Positions 53,371 through 64,000 of a DNA stretch of 64,000 nucleotides are shown in pieces; positions within the stretch are counted from its first letter, which is position 1; each line of letters opens with the position of its first letter. The notes beneath the pieces were generated by a model. It saw nothing but the letters and a program-made list of their open reading frames with translations. It was not told the DNA's origin and did not search any database. This stretch comes from Hofstenia miamia. Its lineage: Eukaryota; Xenacoelomorpha; Acoela. Where the stretch lies: positions 1,722,569 through 1,786,568 of the forward strand of contig SCFE01000001.1 of NCBI GenBank assembly GCA_004352715.1. The letters are read 5' to 3'. Made by a program: the position numbers and the translations under genes.

Positions 53371-55025
53371 TATATATACATATACATATATATACGCTAA
53401 GTACTATGGCAGAGTGTACTTAGCATTTAAGAACATTTCTCTCACAGTACTTAGCATTAATTTAACTTTGAGGGTAAAAATGTTAAAAGTGAGATTTTTT
53501 AAATACATATGTTGTTTGGTATGCTAAAGACACATACTCCGAAAACTTTGAAATTCTTTGTTTTTTCACATAGAAAATTTACTTTTTAAAAAATTGTTTT
53601 CATATGAAAAATGTGTCAATATTTTTACTGATAATCATGGCTTACCGTTAATATATTGTTCAGGCGCTGGATGCATACTATCGTATTTCATTACACACAA
53701 TTTCTCTAAAATATATTTTATGCGAATATTTTTAATACTAATATCTAAAATAAACTGAATTATCACAATATTTCTATTCATTCAGAAATCTGTCAAATAC
53801 ACCATACTTGTCGAAAACAGTAGAAAATAATTAAAGTAATATCTTACGCAATAAAAGGCTAAACCAGTCTGAACAAGGCCTCTACTATCATTGTCCATTT
53901 ATTGCCAATATCTTACAAAATTCTTGTCAAAAGGACATATTTATAGGCATATTTATCAATACAATATAGCTCGCAATCATTCCAATGCCAAAACAAAAGT
54001 CTGAATTTCAAATATTTAGCTCCATATAATAATTGTGGTGTAAAAAAATGCTGTATTGATGTTTTTAATTATATTTTTAGTGTTTTAATTTTAATTGTTT
54101 AGCTTAGTTTGTAGCCCATATATATGTGTAGGTGTTTGTATATATTGTAAATATGCATTATACTTAATTGTACATATGCAAATTGTGCAAACGCATAAAG
54201 CTATTGAAGACATTCAGCGCTGATATATATATATATATATATAGTATAAATATATATATATACTCGGCGCAAGCATAATTCAACAATTTTAATGCGGATC
54301 TAGAATTTTTCATTTCATAGTACAGGGGGTAGAAAATCAGAAATGTGGTCTAAAGAGACTTTTTTTTAAATTTGTTTTTCTCTACGATATATATACATAT
54401 ATTCCGCACTTTGTTTTTGTAAATATTCTAAATATATTTTTCCATTTTTCACTAAAATACACTTCCTTAAAAATTCTTTTTTTGCATTTCACCTTTTGCA
54501 ATTATGTGAGATTTTTCTGTTTGTTTGTTAAAAAACATTTGTGAATAATCACTCGAAATCTCTAAAGATGAATCCATTAACTCTAATCCTCACAAATATT
54601 TTCACAAGGAAGGGGCGGGGATAAAAATACCCCTGGCTTATTTTGATGATTTGGCAGAAACATACCAAGGAATAGTTTGAAAAAATACCAAAAAACTGTT
54701 TATCAAAACATTTTTTGCTGACATCAGCTTTTTTTGAAAAAATATGGTAAAAATGCTAAGAAATGCCAAAATGGCTATTATTTTTAGACAAATTTTAATT
54801 TTTGTATTCAAAACAAATTATAGGGTCTAGTAATAACATTAGGCATATGAATTTGTAGTTATTAACGTTGATGTCAGCTTTTTTTGTAGCTAGTGCAGAT
54901 TTTATATTTCTATATTAAAATAAATTGTCAAAGAAAGTGTAAAACTAAATTTTATACAGTGATAAGTTCAGCCAACCTTTCAAATGTGACATAAAAAATT
55001 CGGGTTCCCTTTTCATCTTAGCTTT
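53371..55025. other. AT-rich, no gene seen
   Basis: A (TA)n run at 54222-54242. The stretch 53980-54215, ending 'ataaagctattgaagac', resembles the 3' tail seen after the LINE at 14.1 kb ('acagctattgaagatta'), so it may be a LINE 3' end; this is weak. Nothing else recognised. The left end of the following piggyBac element should lie here but was not found. Confidence 0.4.
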
Positions 55026-55748
55026 ATGATGGATGCTGGGCGGCCCTCAAGTCGTCCACCAACTAGACTTTGGGATCAACTTGACCCACTGATGTACGAC
55101 TCCAGTGATGACTCATTTGGTGAATCTTCAGGAGATGATTCCGTTGGAGACCCACATTTCGTGGATTATGAATCATCTTCAAACAACGAAGATGATGCAA
55201 CTTCTGGCGATGATCATACCGGAACTGATGAAAATGTGGCTAGCGATTGCGATGATTTACCATTCAATTCAAGTGGTTGGCATAATTTCAGGATTGGTAG
55301 GAGTGCGAACTTTCATGATACTCTTCAGTTGCTAGTTCAAATCCAAGCACCAGTTGATCCGGAACATTGCTATCTTCTATTCAGAGACAATCCATTACTT
55401 GATGTATTGGTTGTGGAAACTAATCGATATGCCGATCAGTATATTGCATCACATCCCAATTTGAGACAACATTCTCCCATGCGACGCTGGGTGCCAACTG
55501 ATATTGACAAAATGAAACGTTTTTTAGGTATCCTTCTCGTTACTGGTTGGGAAGTTCAGCCTTTATTAGATAATTTGCAGCCAAAGTTTTCTTCATTCAT
55601 TGTTCCTGATCAGGATCTAGTAATCGATGAGAACATAGTGCCTTGGCGAGGTAGGCTTCTCTGTCGACATTATATTCCCAGAAATAAACAGAAATATGGC
55701 GTGAAGGTGTACAAGCTAACTACGGTCAATTCATACGCAGAAATTTGA
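55026..55748 (+). pseudogene. piggyBac transposase, N-terminal part
   Basis: 240-codon frame. Residues 20-85 are acidic and Ser/Asp-rich, as in piggyBac transposases ('DSSDDSFGESSGDDSVGDPH'). The PGBD-type domain follows: 'MKRFLGILLVTGWEVQPLLD' and then 'DLVIDENIVPWRGRLLCRHY', 'IPRNKQKYGVKVYKLTT'. These match the D-E-x-M-x-x-(F/W)-x-G-R and Y-x-P-x-K-x-x-K-x-G-x-K motifs. The region between them is shortened compared with full-length relatives. The first catalytic Asp region just after the stop is disrupted. C-terminal remnants are at 56090-56350 ('KPQAVLDYNNAKKGINVVDQ'). Confidence 0.85.
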
Positions 55749-57060
55749 TGCATTATACAGGTACTCTGGTTGAACAGGACGACCATGAATGGGGCCATTT
55801 GGTTGCTGCTATTCTTCATTTAATTGACGGTCTTCTTGAGAATTAAAGAAAAGAAATTACTTTAAATTATTTTCCAGCGTATTTATGATTATTCATTGCA
55901 TATCGGCATAGATAGCAGGCATTGATGCAAGCATTTTAATACATTGGTAGCTTGCTACAACAACGAAATTTGTGTGTGTGTGTGTGTGCATAATAACGTG
56001 AAGCAGTGTGTATACCATTAGTATTGCATCTCCTCGATAATGGCATGTATCTATGTGGAACATTGTGAGCCAACAGAAGGCACATTCCAACTGCTATTCG
56101 CAACACGGTTCTGAAAAACGCGTAAAGCTCCTGAAATTGAAGGACAAACACAATATCATTATGATGTTAACTCGGCCTGATCATGTAGGTGTCACGGTTA
56201 CCACTGGCCATTGTAATCGCCAATGCAACGAAGTAATTAAGCCACAAGCTGTTCTCGATTATAACAATGCCAAAAAGGGAATTAATGTAGTAGATCAATT
56301 AACTTCTTATAACAGTCCTCATCGTCACTACAGATGATACAAAAAGTTGGATTGGATTTGGTGTGCGTCACCAATTCGCTAGTAATCTTCAATAGATATT
56401 TCGCAGCTAAGAAAATTTCCGTCTTTAAATGACTCAGAGTTGCAAAAAGACTGATGAATGTATAGCCGAAACCAAAAAAAAGGAAGCGCAACTCAACTCA
56501 GCTTAATGAAGAGAAACATGCACTAAGCTCATATCCTGGATCTGCTAGGGAAAACCGAAAAAAGCCTGTTCGCTGCTATGATGAATTATCGAAATTTCAG
56601 AACAATAATTCTGCAAAAAGTTGATGACGTGTTGCACAAGAGTCGAAGCAATATTTTAATGAAATACATATTATATTTTAATCATTTTGATTACTGTCTT
56701 TATTTGTATTTTTTGAAAAAATATTTCAAATTTCTGTGGTAGACATAACAAATGTCTAGTGTGTGTATGATACTTCTAACTTAGTCCTATAAACCCCGCA
56801 TCTACTTGAAATCATTTGATAAAAACCATACATAATTGAATACCTAAATATTAGTGTAACATCAGTTGGCAGTTGTTGTTATTTATCGCTTGTACATATT
56901 GTATATACACATTGTATATAATAAACCATGTTCTCTTTTTCGCTAGAATCACCCCAGTGATTCTACATTAGTATTCATATAGTGACAACCAGTGGGTCAC
57001 TGGTTTATAATCAATGTCAGGCAGAGCCCACCAGTGGGTTACTGGTAGCAAACGTGTTAA
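55026..57060 (+). mobile_element. piggyBac transposon, decayed
   Basis: Contains transposase fragments in order (55026-55748, about 55750-55845, 56090-56350) and a right terminus. The right end reads ccagtgggttactggtagc then aaacgtgttaa, ending in TTAA at 57057-57060. Three palindromic motifs of the CCAGTG...CACTGG type lie near it (56953-56964, 56989-57004 and 57030-57046). TTAA is the piggyBac target. The left terminus was not identified. Deletions and frame changes make it inactive. Confidence 0.75.
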
Positions 57061-57754
57061 TAAAAATCAATAGAGGTATCACAAAAATTGTAATACAAAA
57101 ATTTATAAATAATAGTCAAATATAAATATCGGACAAGATAGGTAGCAGTGGTAATACATGACATCCCCATGTGATATCTGTTGAAAATAACGAGCACTAA
57201 ATCTTAAAACTCTGACATATTGCATATTCATTAAAATTTCCATGAAACTTAATCATAACGACAAACATATAATAAATGTCATACTTAAATTAAAATAAAT
57301 CTATCAACTGGCATTTCTTTCAATAGCAATAATCTATATCAAAAAGCTTGTTTAGTAATTAGTATTTTTTCCTTAGGCAGCGAACAATTTCAATAACATT
57401 CTCAAAAGACTGTAACATTTCTAATAGTTTTATCTGATAATGGAGGCTATTCACCAAATTTAGATTTTGAAATAAATTCAAAAAAAAGATTATAAGATTA
57501 GTTATTAAAATTTTTTGTACCTGCGAAAAATTTTTGTTTTATTTAGGAGCTATTGAAGAAATAAAACTGTAATCTCATTACACCGACATGATTGGTTTGA
57601 CGTCATCAGCCATACAAAACCTCATTTGCAAATTTGAAGTCATTTTAATGATGGATTTTCTCAAAGCAAATAGCAATAACTTGCCAGTTATTACCAATGC
57701 AATATAGCTGATTATTTTTCAACATCACCTGCTTTCAGTATTCCTGCTGTTTGA
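57061..57754. other. No gene recognised; possible upstream exon or intron of the SWIM gene
   Basis: A short frame at about 57650-57712 ('MDFLKANSNNLPVITNA') may be coding but has no features. cctgctttcag near 57738 is acceptor-like but leads into another frame. Confidence 0.35.
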
Positions 57755-58094
57755 AATACAAAGGCTAAGAGAGCAGCACGGAGCAATTATGGGGATGAAG
57801 CCATTGGCTATGTCGAAGTGAAATATAAATCTGATGTTTGTGAAGTGCAATGCGTGATTACACCCGAACATAAAATCGCAAACAGCCCTTATAAATGTAT
57901 TGCGATTATAGAATCGGGTATGAAAATTTTATCTGTTTGCTGCAAAGGATGTGTGGCGCAAAGTTGCGGTTGCAAACATTCAATTGCTTTTATAATGTGG
58001 CTTTATCGGAGATCGTGTGAGCCTGCAGCGACTGAAATAATTAGTTATTGGAAAAAGCCTTGCAATGCTAGCTACAAAAGGGCAGTTCGTCAAA
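57755..58094 (+). CDS. SWIM zinc finger exon (SWIM/YqaJ-like exonuclease family)
   Basis: Open frame with 'RAARSNYGDEAIGYVEVKYK', 'ITPEHKIANSPYKCIAIIES' and 'CCKGCVAQSCGCKHSIAFIM', then 'WLYRRSCEPAATEIISYWKK'. The C-x-x-C...C-x-H arrangement with the following W-L-x-R-R-S-x-E-P...Y-W-K-K block is typical of a large family of uncharacterised animal proteins in which a SWIM finger precedes a phage-type (YqaJ/lambda exonuclease) nuclease. SWIM fingers bind DNA or protein. A clean donor follows (a|gtaagt, GT at 58095). The upstream start is not defined: a stop at 57752-57754 precedes it. Confidence 0.65.
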
Positions 58095-58167
58095 GTAAGT
58101 GTAACACTAATCTCATTATGTATCTAATTATATTTTATGTTTCTACATTTCTATATTTTTTATTTAG

Positions 58168-58515
58168 GCAAGCGACTTCCAGAAAAGAAGCATGCCTCGC
58201 AAATTAGAAATTGATAAATTTTTTCAGGCTCCAAGTCGTGTAATCGCCAATAGCAGTTTGCTTGCCCATTACATTGATTACCCTGAAGAGTGCGTGCTAG
58301 CTATGGATGTGCTAATGACGAAGTATGTTGAGAATGCCACAAAACTAGATGGCGATGAATTCTTGAACTTTGCTGTTCGTGAGATCAACGCAAACTATTC
58401 AAATTTGGATTTTGTTTCCCAAAAGACTGTGCAGCAAGGGGATTCTGCAATCTGGTGGAAATTACACATTACATTAAGTGGGAACCGAAAATGGCAGTGC
58501 CTGAACCGTCCTTGA
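58168..58515 (+). pseudogene. Second exon of SWIM/YqaJ-like gene, truncated
   Basis: Follows a 73-bp intron ending in atttttttatttag-like sequence (AG 58166-58167). The long frame reads 'MPRKLEIDKFFQAPSRVIAN', 'HYIDYPEECVLAMDVLMTKY' and 'VSQKTVQQGDSAIWWKLHI'. The last part resembles the start of the YqaJ-like nuclease (T-x-x-Q-x-x-S-x-x-W). The phase does not match the donor of the preceding exon by one base, so either a frameshift or a different splice is involved. Similarity ends near 58470, and the GC-rich island begins at about 58500. The nuclease core is missing in the window. Confidence 0.5.
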
Positions 58516-59180
58516 GAGTAACCTCCTTGCGGTGGTTCCTGGAGAAGCTAACCCCCCGAAATGGGAGGCGCTGAGCTAATACTTGATGGGCGCGTCGCTT
58601 TGCGGAGTCCCGAACCAAGAGTGGACGTTAAACAACAGGGTAAACGAAGGTGCTGCCATGTGTGCTATGCGCATGTGGGGGCGGTGATGATGATGTGAGA
58701 CTGTCTGGTAGTATGTGGAACAGACGGCGGCGCAGGATAAACTGCCTAGCATTAATTGCTGCCTTGGTGCCCAGAGTCATAGAGTGCGTCTATGAGGGCA
58801 GTTATATAGAGAATTCCTCTATCTCTGGCCTCTAGATAGGCCTTGGCCAGCATTTGCTGTGCCATACCTATGAAGGAGCTGTGCTTCATCATAGGTTTAG
58901 TTATGACAGTAAATGCTCACGAGTCACCCAGTTAGTAGCCTTGGTTGGCGAAAGCTGGAGAGGCGCAACCCTCTCATGAAGCTCAGCCTTCGGCTTCACT
59001 CCTGCTGATCAGACTCAACACAGATCAGCACTCTGCGTGCCAGGGGTCGCCAGAGGTCAAGCATGATTAAATCCCGCCTTAGCGGGCACACTTCCAGGGG
59101 AGGAGTCACGGACTCGATCTGTTGACACGCACTCTTCAGTCTGTTGACTGGTAGAGTAACCCCGAGAATATATGTTCTAC
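58500..59180. other. GC-rich island, probable retroelement 5' region
   Basis: About 680 bp with clearly higher GC than anything else in the window. Contains short inverted motifs (for example ctgatcagactcaacacagatcag near 59006) and no convincing long frame. It begins abruptly inside the SWIM/YqaJ-like gene and runs into the gap at 59181. The texture resembles the 5' region of the R4/Dong-type LINE at 8.9 kb, but no clear alignment was seen. Origin unknown. Confidence 0.45.
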
Positions 59181-60180
59181 NNNNNNNNNNNNNNNNNNNN
59201 NNNNNNNNNNNNNNNNNNNNNNNNNNNNNNNNNNNNNNNNNNNNNNNNNNNNNNNNNNNNNNNNNNNNNNNNNNNNNNNNNNNNNNNNNNNNNNNNNNNN
59301 NNNNNNNNNNNNNNNNNNNNNNNNNNNNNNNNNNNNNNNNNNNNNNNNNNNNNNNNNNNNNNNNNNNNNNNNNNNNNNNNNNNNNNNNNNNNNNNNNNNN
59401 NNNNNNNNNNNNNNNNNNNNNNNNNNNNNNNNNNNNNNNNNNNNNNNNNNNNNNNNNNNNNNNNNNNNNNNNNNNNNNNNNNNNNNNNNNNNNNNNNNNN
59501 NNNNNNNNNNNNNNNNNNNNNNNNNNNNNNNNNNNNNNNNNNNNNNNNNNNNNNNNNNNNNNNNNNNNNNNNNNNNNNNNNNNNNNNNNNNNNNNNNNNN
59601 NNNNNNNNNNNNNNNNNNNNNNNNNNNNNNNNNNNNNNNNNNNNNNNNNNNNNNNNNNNNNNNNNNNNNNNNNNNNNNNNNNNNNNNNNNNNNNNNNNNN
59701 NNNNNNNNNNNNNNNNNNNNNNNNNNNNNNNNNNNNNNNNNNNNNNNNNNNNNNNNNNNNNNNNNNNNNNNNNNNNNNNNNNNNNNNNNNNNNNNNNNNN
59801 NNNNNNNNNNNNNNNNNNNNNNNNNNNNNNNNNNNNNNNNNNNNNNNNNNNNNNNNNNNNNNNNNNNNNNNNNNNNNNNNNNNNNNNNNNNNNNNNNNNN
59901 NNNNNNNNNNNNNNNNNNNNNNNNNNNNNNNNNNNNNNNNNNNNNNNNNNNNNNNNNNNNNNNNNNNNNNNNNNNNNNNNNNNNNNNNNNNNNNNNNNNN
60001 NNNNNNNNNNNNNNNNNNNNNNNNNNNNNNNNNNNNNNNNNNNNNNNNNNNNNNNNNNNNNNNNNNNNNNNNNNNNNNNNNNNNNNNNNNNNNNNNNNNN
60101 NNNNNNNNNNNNNNNNNNNNNNNNNNNNNNNNNNNNNNNNNNNNNNNNNNNNNNNNNNNNNNNNNNNNNNNNNNNNNNNN
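59181..60180. other. Assembly gap (1000 N)
   Basis: Exactly 1000 Ns. Sequence character changes from GC-rich (left) to AT-rich (right), so what joins them is unknown. Confidence 0.98.
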
Positions 60181-60419
60181 ATTAGGAGTTTAAATTCTTT
60201 GTAAATGTTTTGCTATTGAATTTGTATCTCACACTATACGCGTTTCAAGTTTATTACATTTAGATCAAATGGAGAATTGTGACTAATTTTGTGATATAAT
60301 ACTTTGGAAGAGTTGAACACCGTGTGATGCATACAATCATGTAAACAAAAGCCTATAAAATCAAATAAAGTTTAACAATGGTGTGTAAGTGATAAAGATG
60401 CGTCAGTCACCAAATGTGT

Positions 60420-61012
60420 GCAACCTGTAAAAACATGGAAAAGTCAACAAAGCAGTGAAAGCCGGAAAACCCATGTAATGCATGCAACCATATAACATTA
60501 TAAAAAGCAAGTAAGAGTGAACAACATGGAAAAGTTGATAAAGCAGTGAAAGCTGGAAAACCCATGGAAATATATGCAAGTTGTGTAAAGTCACCAAACA
60601 AAATAAAAGTGAAAAACATGGAAAAAAAGTCAGTGAAGCAATGAAAGTTGGAAAACCCAAGTAAGTGTATACAGCCCATGTAAAGTCACCAAATGTGTAT
60701 AAACTATAAAANGTGAACAACGTGGAAAAGTTGATAAAAGCAGTGAAAGCCGGAAAACCCATGTAATGCATGCAACCATATAACATTATAAAAAGCAAGT
60801 AAGACTGAACAACGTAGAAAAGTTGATAAAAGCAGTGAAAGCCGGAAAACCCATGTAAATATATGCAAGTCGTGTAAAGTCACCAAACAAAATAAAAGTG
60901 AAAAACATGGAAAAAAAAGTCGGTGAAGCAATGAAAGTTGGAAAACCCAAGTAAGTGTATACAGCCCATGTAAAGTCACCAAATGTGTATAAACTATAAA
61001 ACATGGAGAAAG
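60420..61012. repeat. Minisatellite with three-monomer higher-order unit
   Basis: Six monomers of about 92-104 bp, each starting a-c-a-t-g-g-a-a-a-a and containing ggaaaaccca. They fall into three types in the order A-B-C, A-B-C: A carries 'atgcatgcaaccatataaca', B 'aaatatatgcaagt', C 'gtgtatacagcccatg'. The two A-B-C blocks meet at a single N (60712). Older, degenerate units are visible from about 60300. Minus-strand open frames across it are a by-product of the repeat and are not genes. Confidence 0.85.
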
Positions 61013-61326
61013 AAAACAATCGTATAAAAGTTGGTACAAGGTGTAATGACTCCTACAGTGTATAATTATATTTGAAATGTACGTATATTATTAATAAATA
61101 ACTTTTGCATGTATGATTTAGGTAGCGAGATTGCGACCATGTTTGACTTTAACGTCTAAGTATATTTGTTGTGTTTGTAATATTTTAATTTTCCTGAAAC
61201 TTGGTTAGCGTGTATTACTCTTTAAGAAAATTTGTTTAACTTGTATAAGACAGGAAAATTTTTTACGTGTTTAAAAAACTTTTACGAAATGCGTTATTGA
61301 TGGATGATTAAATTGGTTTTTGCATA
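61013..61326. other. AT-rich, no gene; left flank of gap
   Basis: Nothing recognised until 61265-61326, which is repeated across the next gap. Confidence 0.4.
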
Positions 61327-61873
61327 NNNNNNNNNNNNNNNNNNNNNNNNNNNNNNNNNNNNNNNNNNNNNNNNNNNNNNNNNNNNNNNNNNNNNNNNNN
61401 NNNNNNNNNNNNNNNNNNNNNNNNNNNNNNNNNNNNNNNNNNNNNNNNNNNNNNNNNNNNNNNNNNNNNNNNNNNNNNNNNNNNNNNNNNNNNNNNNNNN
61501 NNNNNNNNNNNNNNNNNNNNNNNNNNNNNNNNNNNNNNNNNNNNNNNNNNNNNNNNNNNNNNNNNNNNNNNNNNNNNNNNNNNNNNNNNNNNNNNNNNNN
61601 NNNNNNNNNNNNNNNNNNNNNNNNNNNNNNNNNNNNNNNNNNNNNNNNNNNNNNNNNNNNNNNNNNNNNNNNNNNNNNNNNNNNNNNNNNNNNNNNNNNN
61701 NNNNNNNNNNNNNNNNNNNNNNNNNNNNNNNNNNNNNNNNNNNNNNNNNNNNNNNNNNNNNNNNNNNNNNNNNNNNNNNNNNNNNNNNNNNNNNNNNNNN
61801 NNNNNNNNNNTACATGTTTAAAAAACTTTTACGAAATGCGTTATCGATGGATGATTAAATTGGTTTTTGCATA
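61265..61873. repeat. Repeat unit straddling a gap
   Basis: 61265-61326 (from 'acgtgtttaaaaaac' to 'ggtttttgcata') is repeated with two differences at 61811-61873. The 484 Ns between them (61327-61810) are therefore either the rest of a tandem repeat unit of about 546 bp or an unmerged overlap. Confidence 0.85.
61327..61810. other. Assembly gap (484 N)
   Basis: Gap with an estimated, non-default size, flanked by directly repeated sequence on both sides. Confidence 0.98.
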
Positions 61874-62300
61874 GCGAAATTGAATATTTTTACTTGTATA
61901 TAAAATTTGTTTTACCTATTTACGAGTCATTGTATTTTAAACATTAATTGTTATATTGAAATGCAATCTCTTTTTGTTTAATTTCTGTTTAATATTTTCC
62001 ACATGTATTAACGAATTAGTTTTAATAATATAGTTTGTTTGCTTAGAAATGAGAATGTTGTTTACGTAGAATGAGATTGTGTGTATAATTTTATGTAGCG
62101 AATTTCGGATTTATACATAATCCATGTTTTTACTCTTTCCGAAAATGTAGGTTGGTTTTATTATGTATTACGTCTTTTAAGTATAGCGAATATGCGATCT
62201 CTTTGTTTAATTTCTATATTTAATATACGGATTTTGACAGTTTTCCCAAAATTATATTTTTATGTATGTGCTTTTCGAAATTATGGAAAATTAGTTTGTA
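61874..62300. other. Upstream part of promoter-like repeat, no gene
   Basis: AT-rich. May belong to the same repeat as the next feature, since the corresponding part of copy 1 is hidden by the gap at 1490-2489. Confidence 0.4.
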
Positions 62301-62718
62301 ATATTATGTGTACGTATCCCAAAAGGGGTTGTTATAATAAGGTATATATTAACATGGCGTAATGCAAACAAATTTGATATTAACAAAGTGGAATTAGTCA
62401 TGCCAAAAAAATGGCCCGTGATATTATCAAAGTGAAATTACTCATACCAAAAAATGTAATTATATCAAAATAATGTAAATTTGGGCGTGAATCATTTAAG
62501 CAGGTCCGAATGTGCTAATTAAAAAATGCATTAGCAAGCTGTCAAAAAATCAATTAGCGAGATCTTCAAAGCACTTAGTGCCAAGTATCAATTAGATGAC
62601 TCAACGCCCCAACCATCCCCTTCGATATTCACCGCCTGTCACGTGACATGTGACGTCATAAGCTCTCGACCAATCAGAGGCATTTGTTTGCGGTCTCCTA
62701 CAACCCCCGTTTACTACT
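62301..62718 (+). repeat. Dispersed promoter-like repeat, copy 2
   Basis: 418 bp matching 2490-2908 with only about a dozen differences. TCACGTGA (62639-62646), TGACGTCA (62651-62658) and CCAAT (62670-62674) are all kept. Sequence directly to the right belongs to a LINE, in contrast to copy 1, so the shared boundary near 62718 is probably a true element end. Confidence 0.8.
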
Positions 62719-62739
62719 CATATTGATGACAATAAATAC

Positions 62740-63960
62740 GTGCTATGGCATGTCATGATTTATTAAAAGCATTTGACTTTCTAAACCATATAATTCTAAT
62801 TTCTAAAATTTAAAAGTTGAATTTATATAAAAGAGAGCAGAGGGTCAAATTGCATAACCATTTCTCAGATTGGATTTCATTAGAAAAAAGTGATCCCAAA
62901 GGGACAACCTTGGACTCACTGCTATTTAATCTTTACGTAAATGATTTAAATAAGAACATTAGATTTGACATCTTACAATACGCCCATGTCAATATTTCAC
63001 TCTAGTAACTCTGTGAAAGATTCAGTAGATATAATTGAAAAAAATGTGCAACATTAGCAAATTTTCAATTTATACTTCAAAAACACAATTTTGATAATAA
63101 AGAGTAACAATAGTAAAAGTAGACACAACCGATGCGCACTATGGTTCAATAATGAAACTATAAAACAAATTACTCATTTTAAATATCTAAGGGTTATTTT
63201 CGACATCAGCCTAAATTTTCATAAACAATTAGAAAACAATAAAAACAATGGCAGTTTCAATTACAGCAATATGTAATTTTTCTCCCTTTCTAAGTTTTAA
63301 TGCAAAAATTCAGCTGATTCATGCTTTATTTAGTCTTAAGTCATTTAAATTATGCTTGCATATTATATACATGAATTTGCACACACTATCTCAGAAAATT
63401 TGAAATGCAAACAAATTGGGAAATTAATATTACATTAGGCTGTTTGAAGAAAACGATCAACTTACGAGAAATTATAAGGAAACTTTTCGAAGCCAACAAT
63501 GACAATTTATAAAACATCTTTATGTATGTTTTACAAAATCTTCAAAAATGGCTCTTTACAATTCAACAAATTTGCCAAATTTCAAAACTCCGCATTTTCA
63601 TAGTAAACGCACCTTAGTTATAAGGCAAAAATATTCGAAGAAAAAACAAATGCAAAATTCATTTACTAATCCATCAATCCGTCTTTACAATGAATTGCTT
63701 ACAGAAATTAAGAAAACCAAGTCTCTAAAAGCCTTTAAAACTAAAATAACACCACTATATAAATCATATAGTCCTGAATTGTTCGAAAATAAGTGGAGAG
63801 GTTTCAAAATATTTAACACTGACTATAGTACTAAAAGAAATTGAAAGACCGTGATTTAAGTGTGATTAAATTATTTTGTAAATTCTGTATATATTAGTGT
63901 GCATGTATATTTTAGACGCACCTTTGTACTGTGACCAATATTTATATTGTTAAATTTATT
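62740..63960 (+). mobile_element. APE-type LINE, degenerate
   Basis: Plus-strand RT relic: 'HDLLKAFDFLNHIILISK' (about 62755-62805), 'GTTLDSLLFNLYVNDLNKNI' (62902-62960), altered catalytic region ('QYAHVNI' instead of YADD), 'THFKYLRVIFDISLNFHKQL' (about 63172-63230), and a C-terminal open frame at 63548-63844 with 'PSIRLYNELLTEIKKTKSLK' and 'AFKTKI'. Several stops. Similar in kind to the LINE at 12.8 kb and the tail at 1-490. The 3' tail runs to about 63960. Confidence 0.7.
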
Positions 63961-64000
63961 GCAAAATATAGTTTCTTCTTCTTTTACTCTTCTTCTTGGT

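Noticed and set aside
60403-61039. Minus-strand open frames of 77-131 codons rich in Phe, Leu and Tyr
   Set aside because: They read across the minisatellite monomers, repeat with the repeat unit, and cross the single N. There is no independent sign of coding.
1-64000. CRISPR arrays, prokaryotic operons or plasmid features
   Set aside because: Repeats found are microsatellites, minisatellites and transposons; genes have spliceosomal introns and animal protein families. No regular spacer-repeat array is present.

Overview
This is an AT-rich, intron-containing, transposon-dominated stretch of an animal nuclear genome, most likely an invertebrate. GT-AG introns, vertebrate-recognisable proteins split over several exons and many families of metazoan mobile elements support this. 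The species cannot be named from the sequence. It is a draft scaffold: four long N runs (1490-2489, 7610-7830, 59181-60180, 61327-61810) and five single-N joins (9959, 10275, 33131, 50823, 60712). At most single-N joins the sequence on one side is repeated on the other, so those local duplications are probably unmerged contig ends or alleles.

Host genes are few. A minus-strand single-exon gene at 17856-18566 encodes an AKTIP/FTS-type catalytically dead E2 variant. Five plus-strand exons between 32007 and 46889 encode the C-terminal part of CCDC93, a subunit of the COMMD/CCDC22/CCDC93 endosomal recycling complex. Its N-terminal exons were not found. A minus-strand intronless gene with a TATA box (50279-50656) encodes a small coiled-coil protein with an apparent N-myristoylation and dicysteine start; I do not recognise it. 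A plus-strand SWIM zinc finger gene fragment (57755-58515) resembles the animal SWIM/YqaJ-exonuclease-like family. Three further exon-like open segments (19.4, 23.1 and 23.7 kb) are unassigned.

Mobile elements fill the rest. From the left: a LINE tail; a promoter-like dispersed repeat (second copy at 62.3 kb); two head-to-head Penelope-like fragments; a (TA)n-flanked MITE; two R4/Dong-type restriction-endonuclease LINE copies abutting (AAT)n tracts, one with a tRNA-like 5' head; a deleted hAT; and two further LINEs (12.8-15.6 kb). The middle holds a tandem TTAA-ended MITE pair, a LINE and Penelope mosaic at 25.4-26.7 kb, and a second (TA)n MITE family at 30.9 kb (again at 51.7 kb). The 10-kb CCDC93 intron contains a 5'-inverted LINE, a LINE 3' end, and the most unusual element of the window: a minus-strand degenerate transposon (about 36.7-38.8 kb) whose reading frames carry a Ulp1/C48-like protease, a ten-cysteine segment and a tyrosine recombinase core. 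The right part holds a Tc1/mariner relic, a LINE copy, a hAT MITE, an internally deleted mariner with near-perfect termini, a decayed piggyBac, a GC-rich island, a three-monomer minisatellite and a final LINE.

The host genes do not form an operon or pathway together. What organises the window is repeated insertion into simple repeats ((TA)n, (AAT)n, TTAA) and the decay of most autonomous elements, with a few near-identical short elements suggesting recent movement.
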